Origin: Pontibacter qinzhouensis
GTDB taxonomy: Bacteria > Bacteroidota > Bacteroidia > Cytophagales > Hymenobacteraceae
Assembly: GCF_008017455.1 (NCBI RefSeq)
Contig: NZ_VRTY01000032.1
Location: 1-56,879 of the forward strand
Length of the DNA stretch: 56,879 nucleotides
Direction of reading: 5' to 3'
A program made the translations under genes and the position numbers. Below, in pieces: positions 45,126 to 54,803 of this stretch (the stretch's first letter is position 1; each line of letters begins with the position of its first letter). The notes beneath the pieces were generated by a model. It had not been told where the DNA came from. It did not search any database and worked only from the letters and a program-made list of their open reading frames with translations.

Positions 45126-46469
45126 TTAATCTACTTCATCTAATAAGGTGCTGCCAATGCGTTTCAGTTCTGTTTCAGAAGCTTTTGCCTCAAACTGGAT
45201 ATCGATGAGCCTGGTTTCGGCTACCAACTGGTTTCTCTGTGCTTCGCGGAGCTCTATGGCGGTCAGTAAACCCAACCGGTACCGTTCGAGGGCGATTTCA
45301 GCGTTTTGCTTTGCCAGTACCAGATTAGATTCTTCCAGTTCCAGTAGCTGCAGCCTGTTCTGGTAACGGGTAAATGCACGCGACATATCTGACTGCAAAG
45401 CGTTTTGCTCCCGTTGAAGCGCCAGTGAGTTTGCCTCTACGGCAATGCGGGAGTTCTGTACCTGCCGGTTAATTTCAAGCCCGTTAAAAATTGGCATGCT
45501 AATCGTTAAACCATAGTTAAAGCCCTGTCGCCGGCTTTCGTTGGTGCCCACGGTGTTACCAAAAATTACGGGGTCTTGTAATTGCCGGTTCAGGCCATAC
45601 GCACTCGATAGGCCAATCATGGGCAGACGCATGGCCCTGGTGGAGCGCAGGTCGTAAAGTGCAATGTCGCGGTTAATGCGCAGGCGTTGCAAGTTCGGGT
45701 TAGATGACAGCAATTGGTTGTTAACTGATGCCAGCCTGAAATCGTTACTTACTTCAATTATGTCATCTACCATGAAATCGATGTTAGGATCACGACCTAA
45801 AAGTTGGTTCAGCGTAATTTTGGAGGTCTGCAGAAGTTCCAGTTGCCGCAGCAGTTCGGCACGGTCGGCGTTATAGTCTACCTGGGCACGTAAAATTTCT
45901 ACTTTGGCGCTTACACCTACATTATACTGCTCTTGTGTAATGTTAACGCGTTGCTCAGAAATGGCAATAGCATCTTCTATAGAATTGATTTTGCGCGCCT
46001 GCCGCACCACCTCATGGTAGGCTATAATAATGTTAGCCAGAGTTGTCTCAATGGTTGCTTTGGTGAAAAAGGCACCAGATCGTTCCAAGGCCTTTAAGCG
46101 ATTATGGTTAATAAACATGCGGCCTCCATCAAAAATGGTCCAGTTCAGGAGCATGCTTGCGTTAGAGGCCCTGGTGGTGGAGTTGTCTACGATGCGGGGT
46201 TCGTTGTTCTCGAACTGGTTACGGAGGTCGTTCCTGGAGAAGTCGCGGGTATAACGGGCATCAAGGGCAGGCAGAAACCCGGCGTTTCCTAAGGTTACGT
46301 TGTTCTCGGCAATCGTCTGCTCTTTCGATACAATCCTAATATCATAGTTATGCTGCAGGCCAAACTGTATGGCTTGTTCCAGGGTTAGTTTCTCCTGCGC
46401 CTGCGTGAGGCCTGGCATGAAGGACGCTATTCCTAGAAGGATGAACGCAGTAGTTTTTAGAAGTGACAT
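45126..46469 (-). CDS. TolC-family outer-membrane efflux protein
   Basis: This 447-residue outer-membrane channel closes the tripartite efflux system coded upstream. A signal peptide (to about 24, LTQAQ) leads to EKLTLEQAIQFGLQHNYDI, the usual first helix, and to repeated helical hairpins with INREQNALQSDMSRAFTRYQ-like and LALEQYNVGLLTAIELREAQ-like segments (about 330-420). The start is ATG 46469; the preceding TTG is not needed. It is the last gene of the MFP-RND-TolC operon, 156 bases after the RND gene. Confidence 0.92.
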   Translation of the reverse strand: MSLLKTTAFILLGIASFMPGLTQAQEKLTLEQAIQFGLQHNYDIRIVSKEQTIAENNVTLGNAGFLPALDARYTRDFSRNDLRNQFENNEPRIVDNSTTRASNASMLLNWTIFDGGRMFINHNRLKALERSGAFFTKATIETTLANIIIAYHEVVRQARKINSIEDAIAISEQRVNITQEQYNVGVSAKVEILRAQVDYNADRAELLRQLELLQTSKITLNQLLGRDPNIDFMVDDIIEVSNDFRLASVNNQLLSSNPNLQRLRINRDIALYDLRSTRAMRLPMIGLSSAYGLNRQLQDPVIFGNTVGTNESRRQGFNYGLTISMPIFNGLEINRQVQNSRIAVEANSLALQREQNALQSDMSRAFTRYQNRLQLLELEESNLVLAKQNAEIALERYRLGLLTAIELREAQRNQLVAETRLIDIQFEAKASETELKRIGSTLLDEVD

Positions 46470-46625
46470 CAAATAAACGTATCTCTAACGGAAGAATAAA
46501 TAATTTACTAATTGAATGAATAAGACACAAGGCACAACATGCTGGCAATGTGCATGATTTACCACCTTCTGAAACCTGCTCTGGTTGGTAGTTCAGGTTT
46601 CGAAGGTTGCGTTACTGGGTGCTTT

Positions 46626-49600
46626 TTAGGCTACAGGAGTGGCAGCTTTCGCCAATTTAACTTTTTTAGGTTTTATTTCTTCTTCCTCATCTTCTTCTAC
46701 TGGTTTAACGGTGGCATTAGAGAAGTAAGAGTAGATGGCCGGAATAATATACAAGGTCAGGCCGGTTGAGAAAATTAGACCACCTACCACGGCAATCCCC
46801 ATAGAAGCCCTGCTTTCGGAGCCTGCACCCAAGGCCAGCGCAATAGGCAAGGTACCTAAAATGGTGGAAAGGCTGGTCATGAGAATTGGGCGGAAACGCG
46901 AAACAGCGGAGTCTACGGCAGCATCTAGCTTCGATAGGCCTTCCTGCTTGCGTTGGTTGGCGAACTCCACCAGCAGAATACCGTTTTTGGTTACCAGCCC
47001 GACAAGCATAATCATGCCTATCTGGCTGAAGATGTTCATGGTTTCGTTAAAGAACCAAAGGCTGAACAATGCGCCTCCCAGGGCAAGAGGAACGGTAAAC
47101 ATGATTATAACCGGGTCGCGGAAACTCTCGAACTGTGCCGATAAAGCCAGATAAATCAGACCCAGGGCTAAAATAAAGGCAAACATTAAGCTGCCGGAGC
47201 TTTCGGAGAAATCTCTTGATTGGCCTGCTAGGGTGGTCTGGTAGGTATCGTCCAGCACTTCGGCTGCAATACGCTCCATGGCTTCCACGCCATCGCCTAT
47301 AGTTTTGCCTTTGGCCAGCGAGGCACTAAAAGTAGCAGAGGCAAAGCGGTTAAAGCGGTAAACTTGCGGTGAGGAGCTTTCCTCTTTCAGTTCGATCAGG
47401 TTGTCGAGCTGAATGAGTTCACCGTTGCTATTTTTAACGTAGAGGCTGCGCAGGTCGAGCGGCTCGCTTCGGTTTTCACGTGCTACCTGACCCAGAATCT
47501 GGTACTGCTTGCCACCACGTACAAAATAGCCAAAGCGCTGGCCACTCAGGCCTAGTTGCATGGTTTGTGCCACATCTCGCACACTTACACCTAAGGTGGT
47601 AGCTTTTTCGCGGTCTATCTCTACCCGCAGTTCCGGCTTGTTAAATTTAAGGTCTACATCTACAAAGTTAAAAGTCGGGTCTTGCTGGGCTGCTTCCAGG
47701 AAGGGTGGTATCATCTCGCGCAGTTTCTCCATGTTCTGCGACTGCACCACAAACTGAACAGGCTGGCCGGCACCACGACCTCCACCCAGACCTTTGTCGC
47801 CGGATGCAAATGCACGGGCACCGGGTATCTGGTTTATAAGAGACGGAAGTTCGTCTACAATTTGCTGTTGCGACTTATCGCGGTCTTTCGGTTCTTTTAA
47901 ACGTAATCTTATAAAGCCAGAATTGGAGTTCCTAGTCATGGAGGTAATGCTGGCAATACCACCAACAGAGTCGTTTACGAGCGAGGTAAGCTCATTCATG
48001 TACTGGTCCATAAACTCAAAAGAAGCTCCTTCGGGGCCGGTTGCATTTATGCGCAGGCCGTTTCTGTCTTCGTCTGGCGTTAGTTCCGACTGCAGCGTTC
48101 CCAGTTGCCACCAAATGGTACCCACAGAAACAATGATCAGGATAAAGGCCATCCAGCGTACTTTCATGAAACTCTCCAGGCTCCTGCGGTAGCCATCGGT
48201 TAACGATGCGAAAAACGGCTCTGTTTTTCGGTAGAACCAATTTGGCTTGTCGCGGTGCTTGAGTATCCGCGACGACATCATGGGCGTAAGTGTTAACGAT
48301 ACAAACGACGAGATAATAACAGAACCAGCTACTACAATACCAAACTCACGGAAAAGCCGGCCTGTGGTATCTTCCAGAAAAGCTACCGGCATAAATACAG
48401 CTGCCAGTGCCACGGTGGTAGAGATAATAGCAAAATAGATTTCAGCAGATCCTTTCTTGGCCGCCTTCATGGGCTGTTCCCCGTTTTCTATCCGGGTATA
48501 AATGTTCTCCAGCATAACAATGGCATCGTCTACCACCAGGCCAATTGCCAGTACTATCCCCAGTAATGTGAGTACGTTTATGGAAAAATCCATCAGGTAC
48601 ATAATAAAGAAGGAGCCGATAAGCGATACTGGTATGGCAACAACCGGAATGAGGGTAGAGCGCCAATCGCGCAGGAACAGGAAAATGATGACTACCACCA
48701 GGCCGAAGGCAACAAAAATAGTCTCCTTTACTTCTGCAATAGAAGCTTTTATGTACTGTGAGTTATCGAAACCGATGGTAAGCTCCAGGTCTTCAGGCAG
48801 GTCCTTTTTAATATACTCCAGGCGCCTGTAGAATTCGTCGGCTATTTCTACCTGGTTAGATCCTGGCTGGGGCACCAGTACGACCCCTATCATCGGGATG
48901 CCGTTGAACCGCAGAACTGTTTTCTCGTTTTCGGGCGCTAACTGGGCATAGCCAATGTCCTGGAACCTGATCAGGCGGTCGGCATCCTGCCTTACCACCA
49001 GGTTGTTAAACTCCTCAATGGTAGAGATGCGGCCCATGGTCCGGACAGAAAGCTCTGTGGTGGCGCCTTCTATGCTTCCTGAAGGTAATTCCACGTTCTG
49101 GCGGGTCAGGGCATTCTGTACTTCTATAGGAGTAATCTGCAGCGCAGAGAGTTTGTCGGGGTCCATCCAGAGGCGCATCGAGTAGCGTTTGTCGCCCCAG
49201 ATCATAATTTCGCTGACACCCGGAATAGTTTGTAGCTGCTCCTTAAACACATTGGCCCCGATATCAGAAAGATCCAGCAAAGATCGCGATTCGCTTCTGA
49301 TGCCCAGAAACAGAATCGGGTTAGCGTCTGCATCGGCTTTTGCGATGGTAGGGGGTTCAGCGTCTTCAGGTAATCGGCGTTGTGCTCTGGCTACACGGTC
49401 GCGCACATCGTTGGCGGCTGCCTCCATGTCTACGCTCAGGTTAAACTCTACAGTAATGTTAGAGTTGCCGTCGCTGCTGGAAGAGGTAAGCGTTCTGATG
49501 CCGGCAATGCCGTTTATAGATTCTTCGAGGGGTTCCGTAATCTCCGACTCGATGGTTTCGGCGTTGGCACCGGTGTAGGTAGTGCGTACGTTTACAATGG

Positions 49601-49730
49601 GCGGGTCTACGCTGGGGTACTCGCGAACACCCAGGTAATTAATGCCAATAAAACCGAACACCATAATCGTGATGCTCATTACAATTGCCAGCACCGGGCG
49701 CTTGATACTTATGTTAGATAAACTTGCCAT
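46626..49730 (-). CDS. RND-family multidrug efflux pump (inner membrane)
   Basis: This 1034-residue protein is a proton-driven exporter of the HAE1/AcrB type. It starts MASLSNISIKRPVLAIVMSITI and carries the membrane proton-relay pattern: LAIGLVVDDAIVMLENIYT (two Asp in helix 4, about residues 405-408) and LVGLVTKNGILLVEFANQ (Lys in helix 10, about 940). Two large periplasmic loops and about 12 helices fit the family. It is placed 234 bases after the adaptor gene and 156 before the TolC gene. Substrates are drugs, detergents or bile-like compounds; the sequence does not decide. Confidence 0.95.
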   Translation of the reverse strand: MASLSNISIKRPVLAIVMSITIMVFGFIGINYLGVREYPSVDPPIVNVRTTYTGANAETIESEITEPLEESINGIAGIRTLTSSSSDGNSNITVEFNLSVDMEAAANDVRDRVARAQRRLPEDAEPPTIAKADADANPILFLGIRSESRSLLDLSDIGANVFKEQLQTIPGVSEIMIWGDKRYSMRLWMDPDKLSALQITPIEVQNALTRQNVELPSGSIEGATTELSVRTMGRISTIEEFNNLVVRQDADRLIRFQDIGYAQLAPENEKTVLRFNGIPMIGVVLVPQPGSNQVEIADEFYRRLEYIKKDLPEDLELTIGFDNSQYIKASIAEVKETIFVAFGLVVVIIFLFLRDWRSTLIPVVAIPVSLIGSFFIMYLMDFSINVLTLLGIVLAIGLVVDDAIVMLENIYTRIENGEQPMKAAKKGSAEIYFAIISTTVALAAVFMPVAFLEDTTGRLFREFGIVVAGSVIISSFVSLTLTPMMSSRILKHRDKPNWFYRKTEPFFASLTDGYRRSLESFMKVRWMAFILIIVSVGTIWWQLGTLQSELTPDEDRNGLRINATGPEGASFEFMDQYMNELTSLVNDSVGGIASITSMTRNSNSGFIRLRLKEPKDRDKSQQQIVDELPSLINQIPGARAFASGDKGLGGGRGAGQPVQFVVQSQNMEKLREMIPPFLEAAQQDPTFNFVDVDLKFNKPELRVEIDREKATTLGVSVRDVAQTMQLGLSGQRFGYFVRGGKQYQILGQVARENRSEPLDLRSLYVKNSNGELIQLDNLIELKEESSSPQVYRFNRFASATFSASLAKGKTIGDGVEAMERIAAEVLDDTYQTTLAGQSRDFSESSGSLMFAFILALGLIYLALSAQFESFRDPVIIMFTVPLALGGALFSLWFFNETMNIFSQIGMIMLVGLVTKNGILLVEFANQRKQEGLSKLDAAVDSAVSRFRPILMTSLSTILGTLPIALALGAGSESRASMGIAVVGGLIFSTGLTLYIIPAIYSYFSNATVKPVEEDEEEEIKPKKVKLAKAATPVA

Positions 49731-49964
49731 GCATTAAAGTTAATACCGAAGAGCAGCTCCGATTGTTTGATCTGGTGGCAGGTGCGTGCGGGTGTAAGCA
49801 AGCAACTGCCAGGCAAATACGTATGTTGTTGTTTTCATATTCCTTCTGTTCAGCCTGAAGGAGCCGGGGTGCCAGTTGTAGTAAGAGTAACACCTTCATA
49901 CGACTATTGTTTTAACAACAGACACAGGTGCCTGGGGCTGATGTGCTTTGAACCAGCCTTTTTT

Positions 49965-51050
49965 TTACTTGTCGGTCGAGGCGCTTATGTTCCGGACTTT
50001 CAGGGTGGAGCCAGGCCTTACCTGCAGAATACCTGACCGTACGATGGTGTCGCCGGGCTCAATACCTTCTATTATCTGTATTAGCGTTTCAGATCGCTGC
50101 CCTATCTTCACCATCTTCGGAACGGCTTTTCCCGATTTTGCTAAAAATACTTTGTGGCCGGTTGCCTCTGGTATTATGGCTTCGGTAGGCAGCAAAATAG
50201 CCTCATCTACATCTTTTAAAGAAATTTCGACCTTCACAAATGCTCCTGGTCTTACTTCCTCCTGTTTGTTGTCGTAAAGTGCTCTAACTAAGAGCGTGCG
50301 GGTAGCGGCATCTATGCTTGGGGCAAGGGCGTAGATCTTAGCCTCATATCGTTCGGCACTTCCTTCAGAGGTGAAAATTATCTGATCGCCCTCCTTCAGT
50401 AACTGGCTATAGCGGCCTGGTACTGCAAACTCAATTTTTACCGGGCTTATATCGACTACACGGGCAATGGGGGTATTAGCCGACACGTAGCTTCCTTCAC
50501 TAATTTGGCGCATGCCAACAATACCATCGAAGGGAGCGCGCAGGTAAGCTTTGTCGAGGGTAGCCTGCAGGGCCTGTATGTCGGCAGTGGCAGTGGCCAG
50601 TTGGTTACTTACCTGGTCGTACTCCTGCCGGCTAATGTATTCTTTCTCCAGGAGGGTGCGCTGGCGTTCTTCCATGTCGCGGAACAGCTTCTGGTTCGAC
50701 TTAAGCTTAGTGAGTTGTGCCTGCAGTTCCTGAACGTTTACAGTCAGGAGAAGTTGACCTTTTTTAACCCGCGTACCTTCGTTAAAGTTAATGCCCGTAA
50801 CCCTGCCGGCAATTTCGCTTGTAAGCTCCACCTCTTCGTTTGGCAGCACTGTGCCGGTAGAGGTTATTTTATTCTGAAAAGCCAAGGGAGATACAACAAA
50901 CAAATCGACTGTTACTAGCTTGGCCATTGGGCCACCAGCCGGCCCGTCTTTTTTTGCCTCGCCATTATCTGAAAATACTTTGGTTACGAGCAGATAAGAA
51001 ACTGCCGCAATGGCCACTAATAGGAGTACGAGTTTAACAGGTTTGTTCAT
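49965..51050 (-). CDS. RND efflux periplasmic adaptor (MFP)
   Basis: This 361-residue adaptor links the RND pump to the TolC-type channel. The N-terminal helix (LVLLLVAIAAVSYLL) anchors it in the inner membrane; the lipoyl-like half VELTSEIAGRVTGINFNEGTRVKKGQLLLTVN and the helical hairpin LQAQLTKLKSNQKLFRDMEERQ, then the beta-barrel domain, follow the standard order. The ATG at 51050 is favoured over a TTG at 51068. A good promoter lies 44 bases upstream, so this is the first gene of the operon. Confidence 0.93.
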   Translation of the reverse strand: MNKPVKLVLLLVAIAAVSYLLVTKVFSDNGEAKKDGPAGGPMAKLVTVDLFVVSPLAFQNKITSTGTVLPNEEVELTSEIAGRVTGINFNEGTRVKKGQLLLTVNVQELQAQLTKLKSNQKLFRDMEERQRTLLEKEYISRQEYDQVSNQLATATADIQALQATLDKAYLRAPFDGIVGMRQISEGSYVSANTPIARVVDISPVKIEFAVPGRYSQLLKEGDQIIFTSEGSAERYEAKIYALAPSIDAATRTLLVRALYDNKQEEVRPGAFVKVEISLKDVDEAILLPTEAIIPEATGHKVFLAKSGKAVPKMVKIGQRSETLIQIIEGIEPGDTIVRSGILQVRPGSTLKVRNISASTDK

Positions 51051-51093
51051 GTATGGTTGTTGCACCAAGGTGCGCTATGAGGTATTTGTCTTT

Positions 51094-51123
51094 CAAAGTT
51101 ATACTGGTTGCATGGGTGGCAAA
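51094..51123 (-). promoter_or_regulatory. Predicted promoter of the efflux operon
   Basis: On the minus strand TTTG (51123 down to 51120) and TAACTTTG (51101 down to 51094) are separated by 18 bases, close to the -33/-7 consensus of Bacteroidota. The -7 box is 44 bases upstream of the adaptor start. Confidence 0.6.
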
Positions 51124-51332
51124 CGCAAAAAAACAGATGTGAAAATCTGTCTTGGCGTTTAAACATTAATGAGGTGCTCCTTTATTAACCCTAAGCTTAG
51201 TTGTAAAGTTCTTAAAGGTGCAGTAAACTTACAAGGGCGAAGAGCTAAAGTCTCACATTATTTGTTTCGGGTATTAGACAAAACAAATAGCATCGGGTTT
51301 AATTTAGATGAAAATTTATTTTTGAGGTGCTT

Positions 51333-51668
51333 ATGAAAGCAGAGAAAGAGAATTTTTTTCAAAATGTGTACGAAGTGGTGAAGCTGATTCCGGAGGGGAG
51401 GGTAACTTCTTATGGCGCTATTGCGGCTTATTTAGGTACAAAAGGATCGGCCCGTATGGTTGGCTGGGCACTTATTAGTTCACAACCTTTTGCGGCTATT
51501 CCGGCTCACCGGGTAGTTAACCGCAACGGACAGCTTACGGGCAAGCAGCATTTTGAGCACCCTGATGCCATGCAGGAGCGGCTGGAGCAGGAGGGGGTGC
51601 AGGTACAAAACGATCAGGTGGTCGATTTTAAGAAACGTTTCTGGGACCCGGCTACAGAATTGTTGTAA
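51333..51668 (+). CDS. Alkyltransferase-like protein (MGMT family, lacking the active Cys)
   Basis: This 111-residue protein matches the DNA-binding domain of O6-alkylguanine-DNA alkyltransferase: PEGRVTSYGAIAAYLG with the helix-turn-helix, SARMVGWAL and the active-site segment IPAHRVVNRNG. In MGMT this reads PCHRV; here the Cys is Ala (residue 58), so it cannot accept an alkyl group and is an alkyltransferase-like protein that may bind damaged bases and flag them for repair. The start at ATG 51333 is chosen over a GTG six bases upstream. A terminator follows directly. Confidence 0.88.
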   Translation: MKAEKENFFQNVYEVVKLIPEGRVTSYGAIAAYLGTKGSARMVGWALISSQPFAAIPAHRVVNRNGQLTGKQHFEHPDAMQERLEQEGVQVQNDQVVDFKKRFWDPATELL

Positions 51669-51680
51669 CCATAATTTAAA

Positions 51681-51716
51681 AAAGCCTTTAGGTTTGTTTT
51701 TACCTAAAGGCTTTTA
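51681..51716 (+). terminator. Intrinsic terminator after the ATL gene
   Basis: AAAAGCCTTTAGGT (51681-51694) pairs perfectly with 51703-51716 around eight bases, and the stem ends in T residues. Confidence 0.85.
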
Positions 51717-51947
51717 AGAAGAGTATTAACACGTAGCTGGTGTTATAGACTGCGGTATAAATTAGCGGAATTCGATATATGTTATCGTTTCAGTTTCAAC
51801 AGGTTTATTAAAAAGTCTTTTGTCCTGCGTCTTGATATTTGTGTCCTGACATTAGAAAGTAATACAAGTCCGAATCCCAAATAGAGATGTTGCCACTTTA
51901 AGCTACCTGCGGTTGTATGCGTTTAAGGTAGGAATGCAGGTACAGAT

Positions 51948-52520
51948 TTAAAGTTCGGCAGTTCTGGTTGGTGTGTACTGGTACTGATAAGTGAGTTGCA
52001 TATTTCCTTTTTTATCTGCCTGATGCACTATTTTAGAGAAAGTGCCATCTTCCTGAAACACATAGCGCCACTGTTCTGCCTGCGCACGGCTGCTTTTTAT
52101 CGGTGTAACAGCTGTTAGCAGTAAGGTTTTATATTCTGGGTACCAGGAGCCTGTAAACAAAAGTACTTCTTTTCCTGTCGCGTCGTTTAGTTTCACGAAC
52201 TCAAATTGGTTGCGCTTTTTAGAGAACTTCAGATAGCCCTCTTCTTTCTGAATGGTGCCATCTGCGCCTGTAAATTCATACTGTTCGTGTACCGAAACAT
52301 CTGTTGCCGAAGGACTGAAAATTCCTTTGCCTGGGGTGTTGAGCATTTGTTTTGTTTCCGGTTGCCATGTAGACCGAACTACGAGCCAGTTGCCAACAGT
52401 TTTTTGCAGCAGAAAAGCCGCATCTGAAGAAGTAAGCTGAGCTGGTGTTTGCGCCTTAACAGCTGTGGCGGTCCATGCTAACAGCACTGCTGCTAGCACG
52501 AAAATAAGGGATTTTTTCAT
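51948..52520 (-). CDS. Secreted protein, first of three paralogues
   Basis: This 190-residue protein has a signal peptide (about 1-26, ending TAVKAQ) and a beta-rich domain. Landmarks shared with the paralogues at 53262 and 54804 are SDAAFLLQKTVGNW, QFEFVK, TGSWYPEYKTLLL, QWRYVFQEDGTFSKIVH and GNMQLT. The pattern is like lipocalin-type DUF1579 proteins but no firm family was assigned. ATG 52520 aligns with the paralogues, while the ATG at 52604 would add an unrelated 28 residues. Role unknown; repeated copies suggest a secreted ligand-binding or surface protein. Confidence 0.75.
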   Translation of the reverse strand: MKKSLIFVLAAVLLAWTATAVKAQTPAQLTSSDAAFLLQKTVGNWLVVRSTWQPETKQMLNTPGKGIFSPSATDVSVHEQYEFTGADGTIQKEEGYLKFSKKRNQFEFVKLNDATGKEVLLFTGSWYPEYKTLLLTAVTPIKSSRAQAEQWRYVFQEDGTFSKIVHQADKKGNMQLTYQYQYTPTRTAEL

Positions 52521-53261
52521 TGTATAAATTTTATATAATTTATAAGTATAGTTTTTTGCGCTGTGGTTAATTAATGGTATAAATGTAAGCAAACGTTTGT
52601 TCATATTGAGCTTTTAAACCAGCGATTTTGGTCATTATTGGGCCAGAAAAAAGATGATATTTATCATTTTTGTAATTAATGGCTGCTTTAGTCTCTCTTA
52701 TTATAATTTATTGCAATTTTATGGGGTGCTAATTAGTAATTTATTAATTGGGCTTTTGTAGAGTAGAAAATATAAAAATAGCAACATGTTAGCTGTTGAT
52801 AATCAGGTTATTGTAGGGTGTGGGAGTGGCCTCTTTGTTACATGTAACTTGTTTGGCAGGTTCTGGTGCAGATATACCTGGCAACAAAGAATGGCTTTGA
52901 AGCATTTTCAGCCTGGGGTATAAGTGCCATAAACAGCAGAAAAGGAGAGTTCTAAGCTGAAGGCTAAATTGCCAGATACAAAAGAGCCACACAAAAAGCA
53001 GCTCCTGTTTCTATAAGGAGAGGTGTTTTTGTATGGCTCCTCATGAACCCATCTCAGGCAATAAAAGTCAAATTATTTAAATGAAAATGGCCTCCAAAAG
53101 GATTTTTTAGAAAAAAAGGTCAAGGGTCTGTGGGAGTTTCATAACCTGGCTTTTGCTATACGCGTGGTTTCTTTAGTGGCTGCTACAGTTTAGAACTGTG
53201 CCAACTGGCAAGGTGGCTGGTGCGCAGGCAACATAGGCCGCCTGCTGGAGTTCCCAAACCA
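52521..53261. other. Intergenic region between paralogues 1 and 2
   Basis: This 741-base gap holds an AT-rich stretch (52560-52790), repeat R16 (53071-53128) and a possible hairpin near 52990-53040 with GGAG/CTCC words. No CDS is supported. Confidence 0.45.
53071..53128 (-). repeat. Dispersed 57-bp repeat, copy R16
   Basis: Read on the minus strand: GACCCTTGACC, TCCTTTTGGAGGCC, ATTTTCATT and AAATAATT. Confidence 0.85.
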
Positions 53262-53846
53262 TTATTCTGCGTCCGCTATCGGGAGAGGCGTATAGTTCGA
53301 TTTGTGCATGAGTAGCATATTGCCATGCTCATCGGGTTGGTGTACCAGTTTAGAGAAGGTTCCGTTGTTTTGAAACACATAGCGCCATTGTTGCGGTCTG
53401 AATTTTTTGAACAGCTTTGTTCCTTTAGGTCTTACTTCAAACATGAGCAAGGTGTTAAACTCTGGGAACCAGTGGCCGGTAAACAATTTTACTGCTTTGC
53501 CGGTAGCAGCTTCTTCTTTCACAAACTCAAATTGGTTATTGGTGGTGGAGTAGCGTAAATAACCATCGTGTGCATCAGAGGCGCCATCGGGAAGTTGTAT
53601 CTCGCAATGCTCGTGCACGGCAATATCTTTATCAGATGCTTTGTAAACTGCTTTGCCAGCGCAGGTCATCACCGATTTTTGTGTTGGTTGCCAAACCGAT
53701 TCACTTACCTGCCAGCTGCCAAGGGAGCGTTGCAGCAAATAAGTGGCATCGGCATGAGATAACCTGGGTAAGGTTTGTGCCTGGACGGCAAGCACAGTAC
53801 ATGCTAACAGTATGGCTGTTAGCAGTATTTCTTTTACTTTTTTCAT
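53262..53846 (-). CDS. Secreted protein, second of three paralogues
   Basis: This 194-residue protein has a signal peptide (to about 24, VLAVQAQ) and the same body as the neighbours: LSHADATYLLQRSLGSW, NQFEFVK, LFTGHWFPEFNTLL, QQWRYVFQNNGTFSKLVH and GNMLLM. A Cys pair (about residues 66 and 84) is unlike the other two copies. Function is unknown. It reads in the same direction as paralogues 1 and 3 but each has its own gap of 700-960 bases. Confidence 0.75.
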   Translation of the reverse strand: MKKVKEILLTAILLACTVLAVQAQTLPRLSHADATYLLQRSLGSWQVSESVWQPTQKSVMTCAGKAVYKASDKDIAVHEHCEIQLPDGASDAHDGYLRYSTTNNQFEFVKEEAATGKAVKLFTGHWFPEFNTLLMFEVRPKGTKLFKKFRPQQWRYVFQNNGTFSKLVHQPDEHGNMLLMHKSNYTPLPIADAE

Positions 53847-54803
53847 AGAAGTAATGGTTTACTATTTTGAGAAGGCGCTTCAAAAGGAAGCGCTAATAAG
53901 ATAAGAGGCACCAGCTGTTTACATTTTGAACAGCGTGTGCAGCATGGCTTACTTATAGAAGCTCAGGTAGGCACAGGGAGATATAACCGATCTGTAAACC
54001 GGAAGAGGAAGGGGAGCAGGCCTATACCGGATCGGTAAGAAACCAGGGCTGGTAAGCTTGTAAACCAGGATATGCCGCTTACTGAATAGCTACTGTAGCA
54101 GCTTTGGCAGGAGAGAAATGGTACTGATACTGTTATAGTAGGAAAGCAATATGCCGGTGTAATGTGCAGTCTTAAAGGAAGACCCGTTGTGGAGGAAAAT
54201 GGAAGACTAATAACTTTGGGTTTTTGCTCGTGAGTTCACCTCTATTCAGAACTCAGATAACCAATATATGTTGGTGCACTTGCCACTGATTTTTATAATG
54301 CAAGCCACACCGCCGCAAGCAATGTAATGCCATGCAGGGTGAATGGCTTACGTAGTTAAATTAATTTATTTTTTGAGCTTAAATATTTGTGAATCAACTA
54401 TATAAATATAGTAAATTTTAAGATGATTACAATATTTTATTTGAATTTAAACAAAATCAACTCGAACTTTTCTCGGGTTTGAACATCTGGTTTTCACCTC
54501 TCTGTATACGCTGTAATTACCACGTAGAATCACCAGGTTTATATACCTGCATAGCCTATAACAATGTGCTTCAGAAATGGTGGAAGAGAACAGTTGTTAT
54601 GGGTAGTGGTAAGAAATATGCTGCTGCTTTGTGCAGCAGCGGTTATGTTGTATCATAGCTGGAAAGGCGGCGAAGTAGGAGCAGGCAAAAGTCTTGCCTA
54701 AAGCAGGGAGTTATGCGGTAAGCCGGCCTTGACAGCTCTGGCAGAAAAAACCTGCCCGCCTGCTGCAAAGGCAGCCTGCGAGCAGATTCTTGTAAAGGTT
54801 TGA
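53847..54803. other. Long intergenic region between paralogues 2 and 3
   Basis: This 957-base gap contains a strongly AT-rich stretch (54355-54475), a CTGCTGC/GCAGCAG hairpin near 54621-54640 and one small plus-strand ORF (54564-54701) described separately. No repeat of the R family was found here. Confidence 0.5.
54564..54701 (+). CDS. Possible small membrane protein (45 residues)
   Basis: An ATG-to-TAA frame encodes 45 residues with a hydrophobic stretch, LLWVVVRNMLLLCAAAVMLY, flanked by charged ends. That shape would fit a single-pass small membrane protein. There is no ribosome-binding signal, promoter or known family to support it, and the part around 54621-54640 coincides with a hairpin, so it may be chance. 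Confidence 0.2.
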   Translation: MCFRNGGREQLLWVVVRNMLLLCAAAVMLYHSWKGGEVGAGKSLA

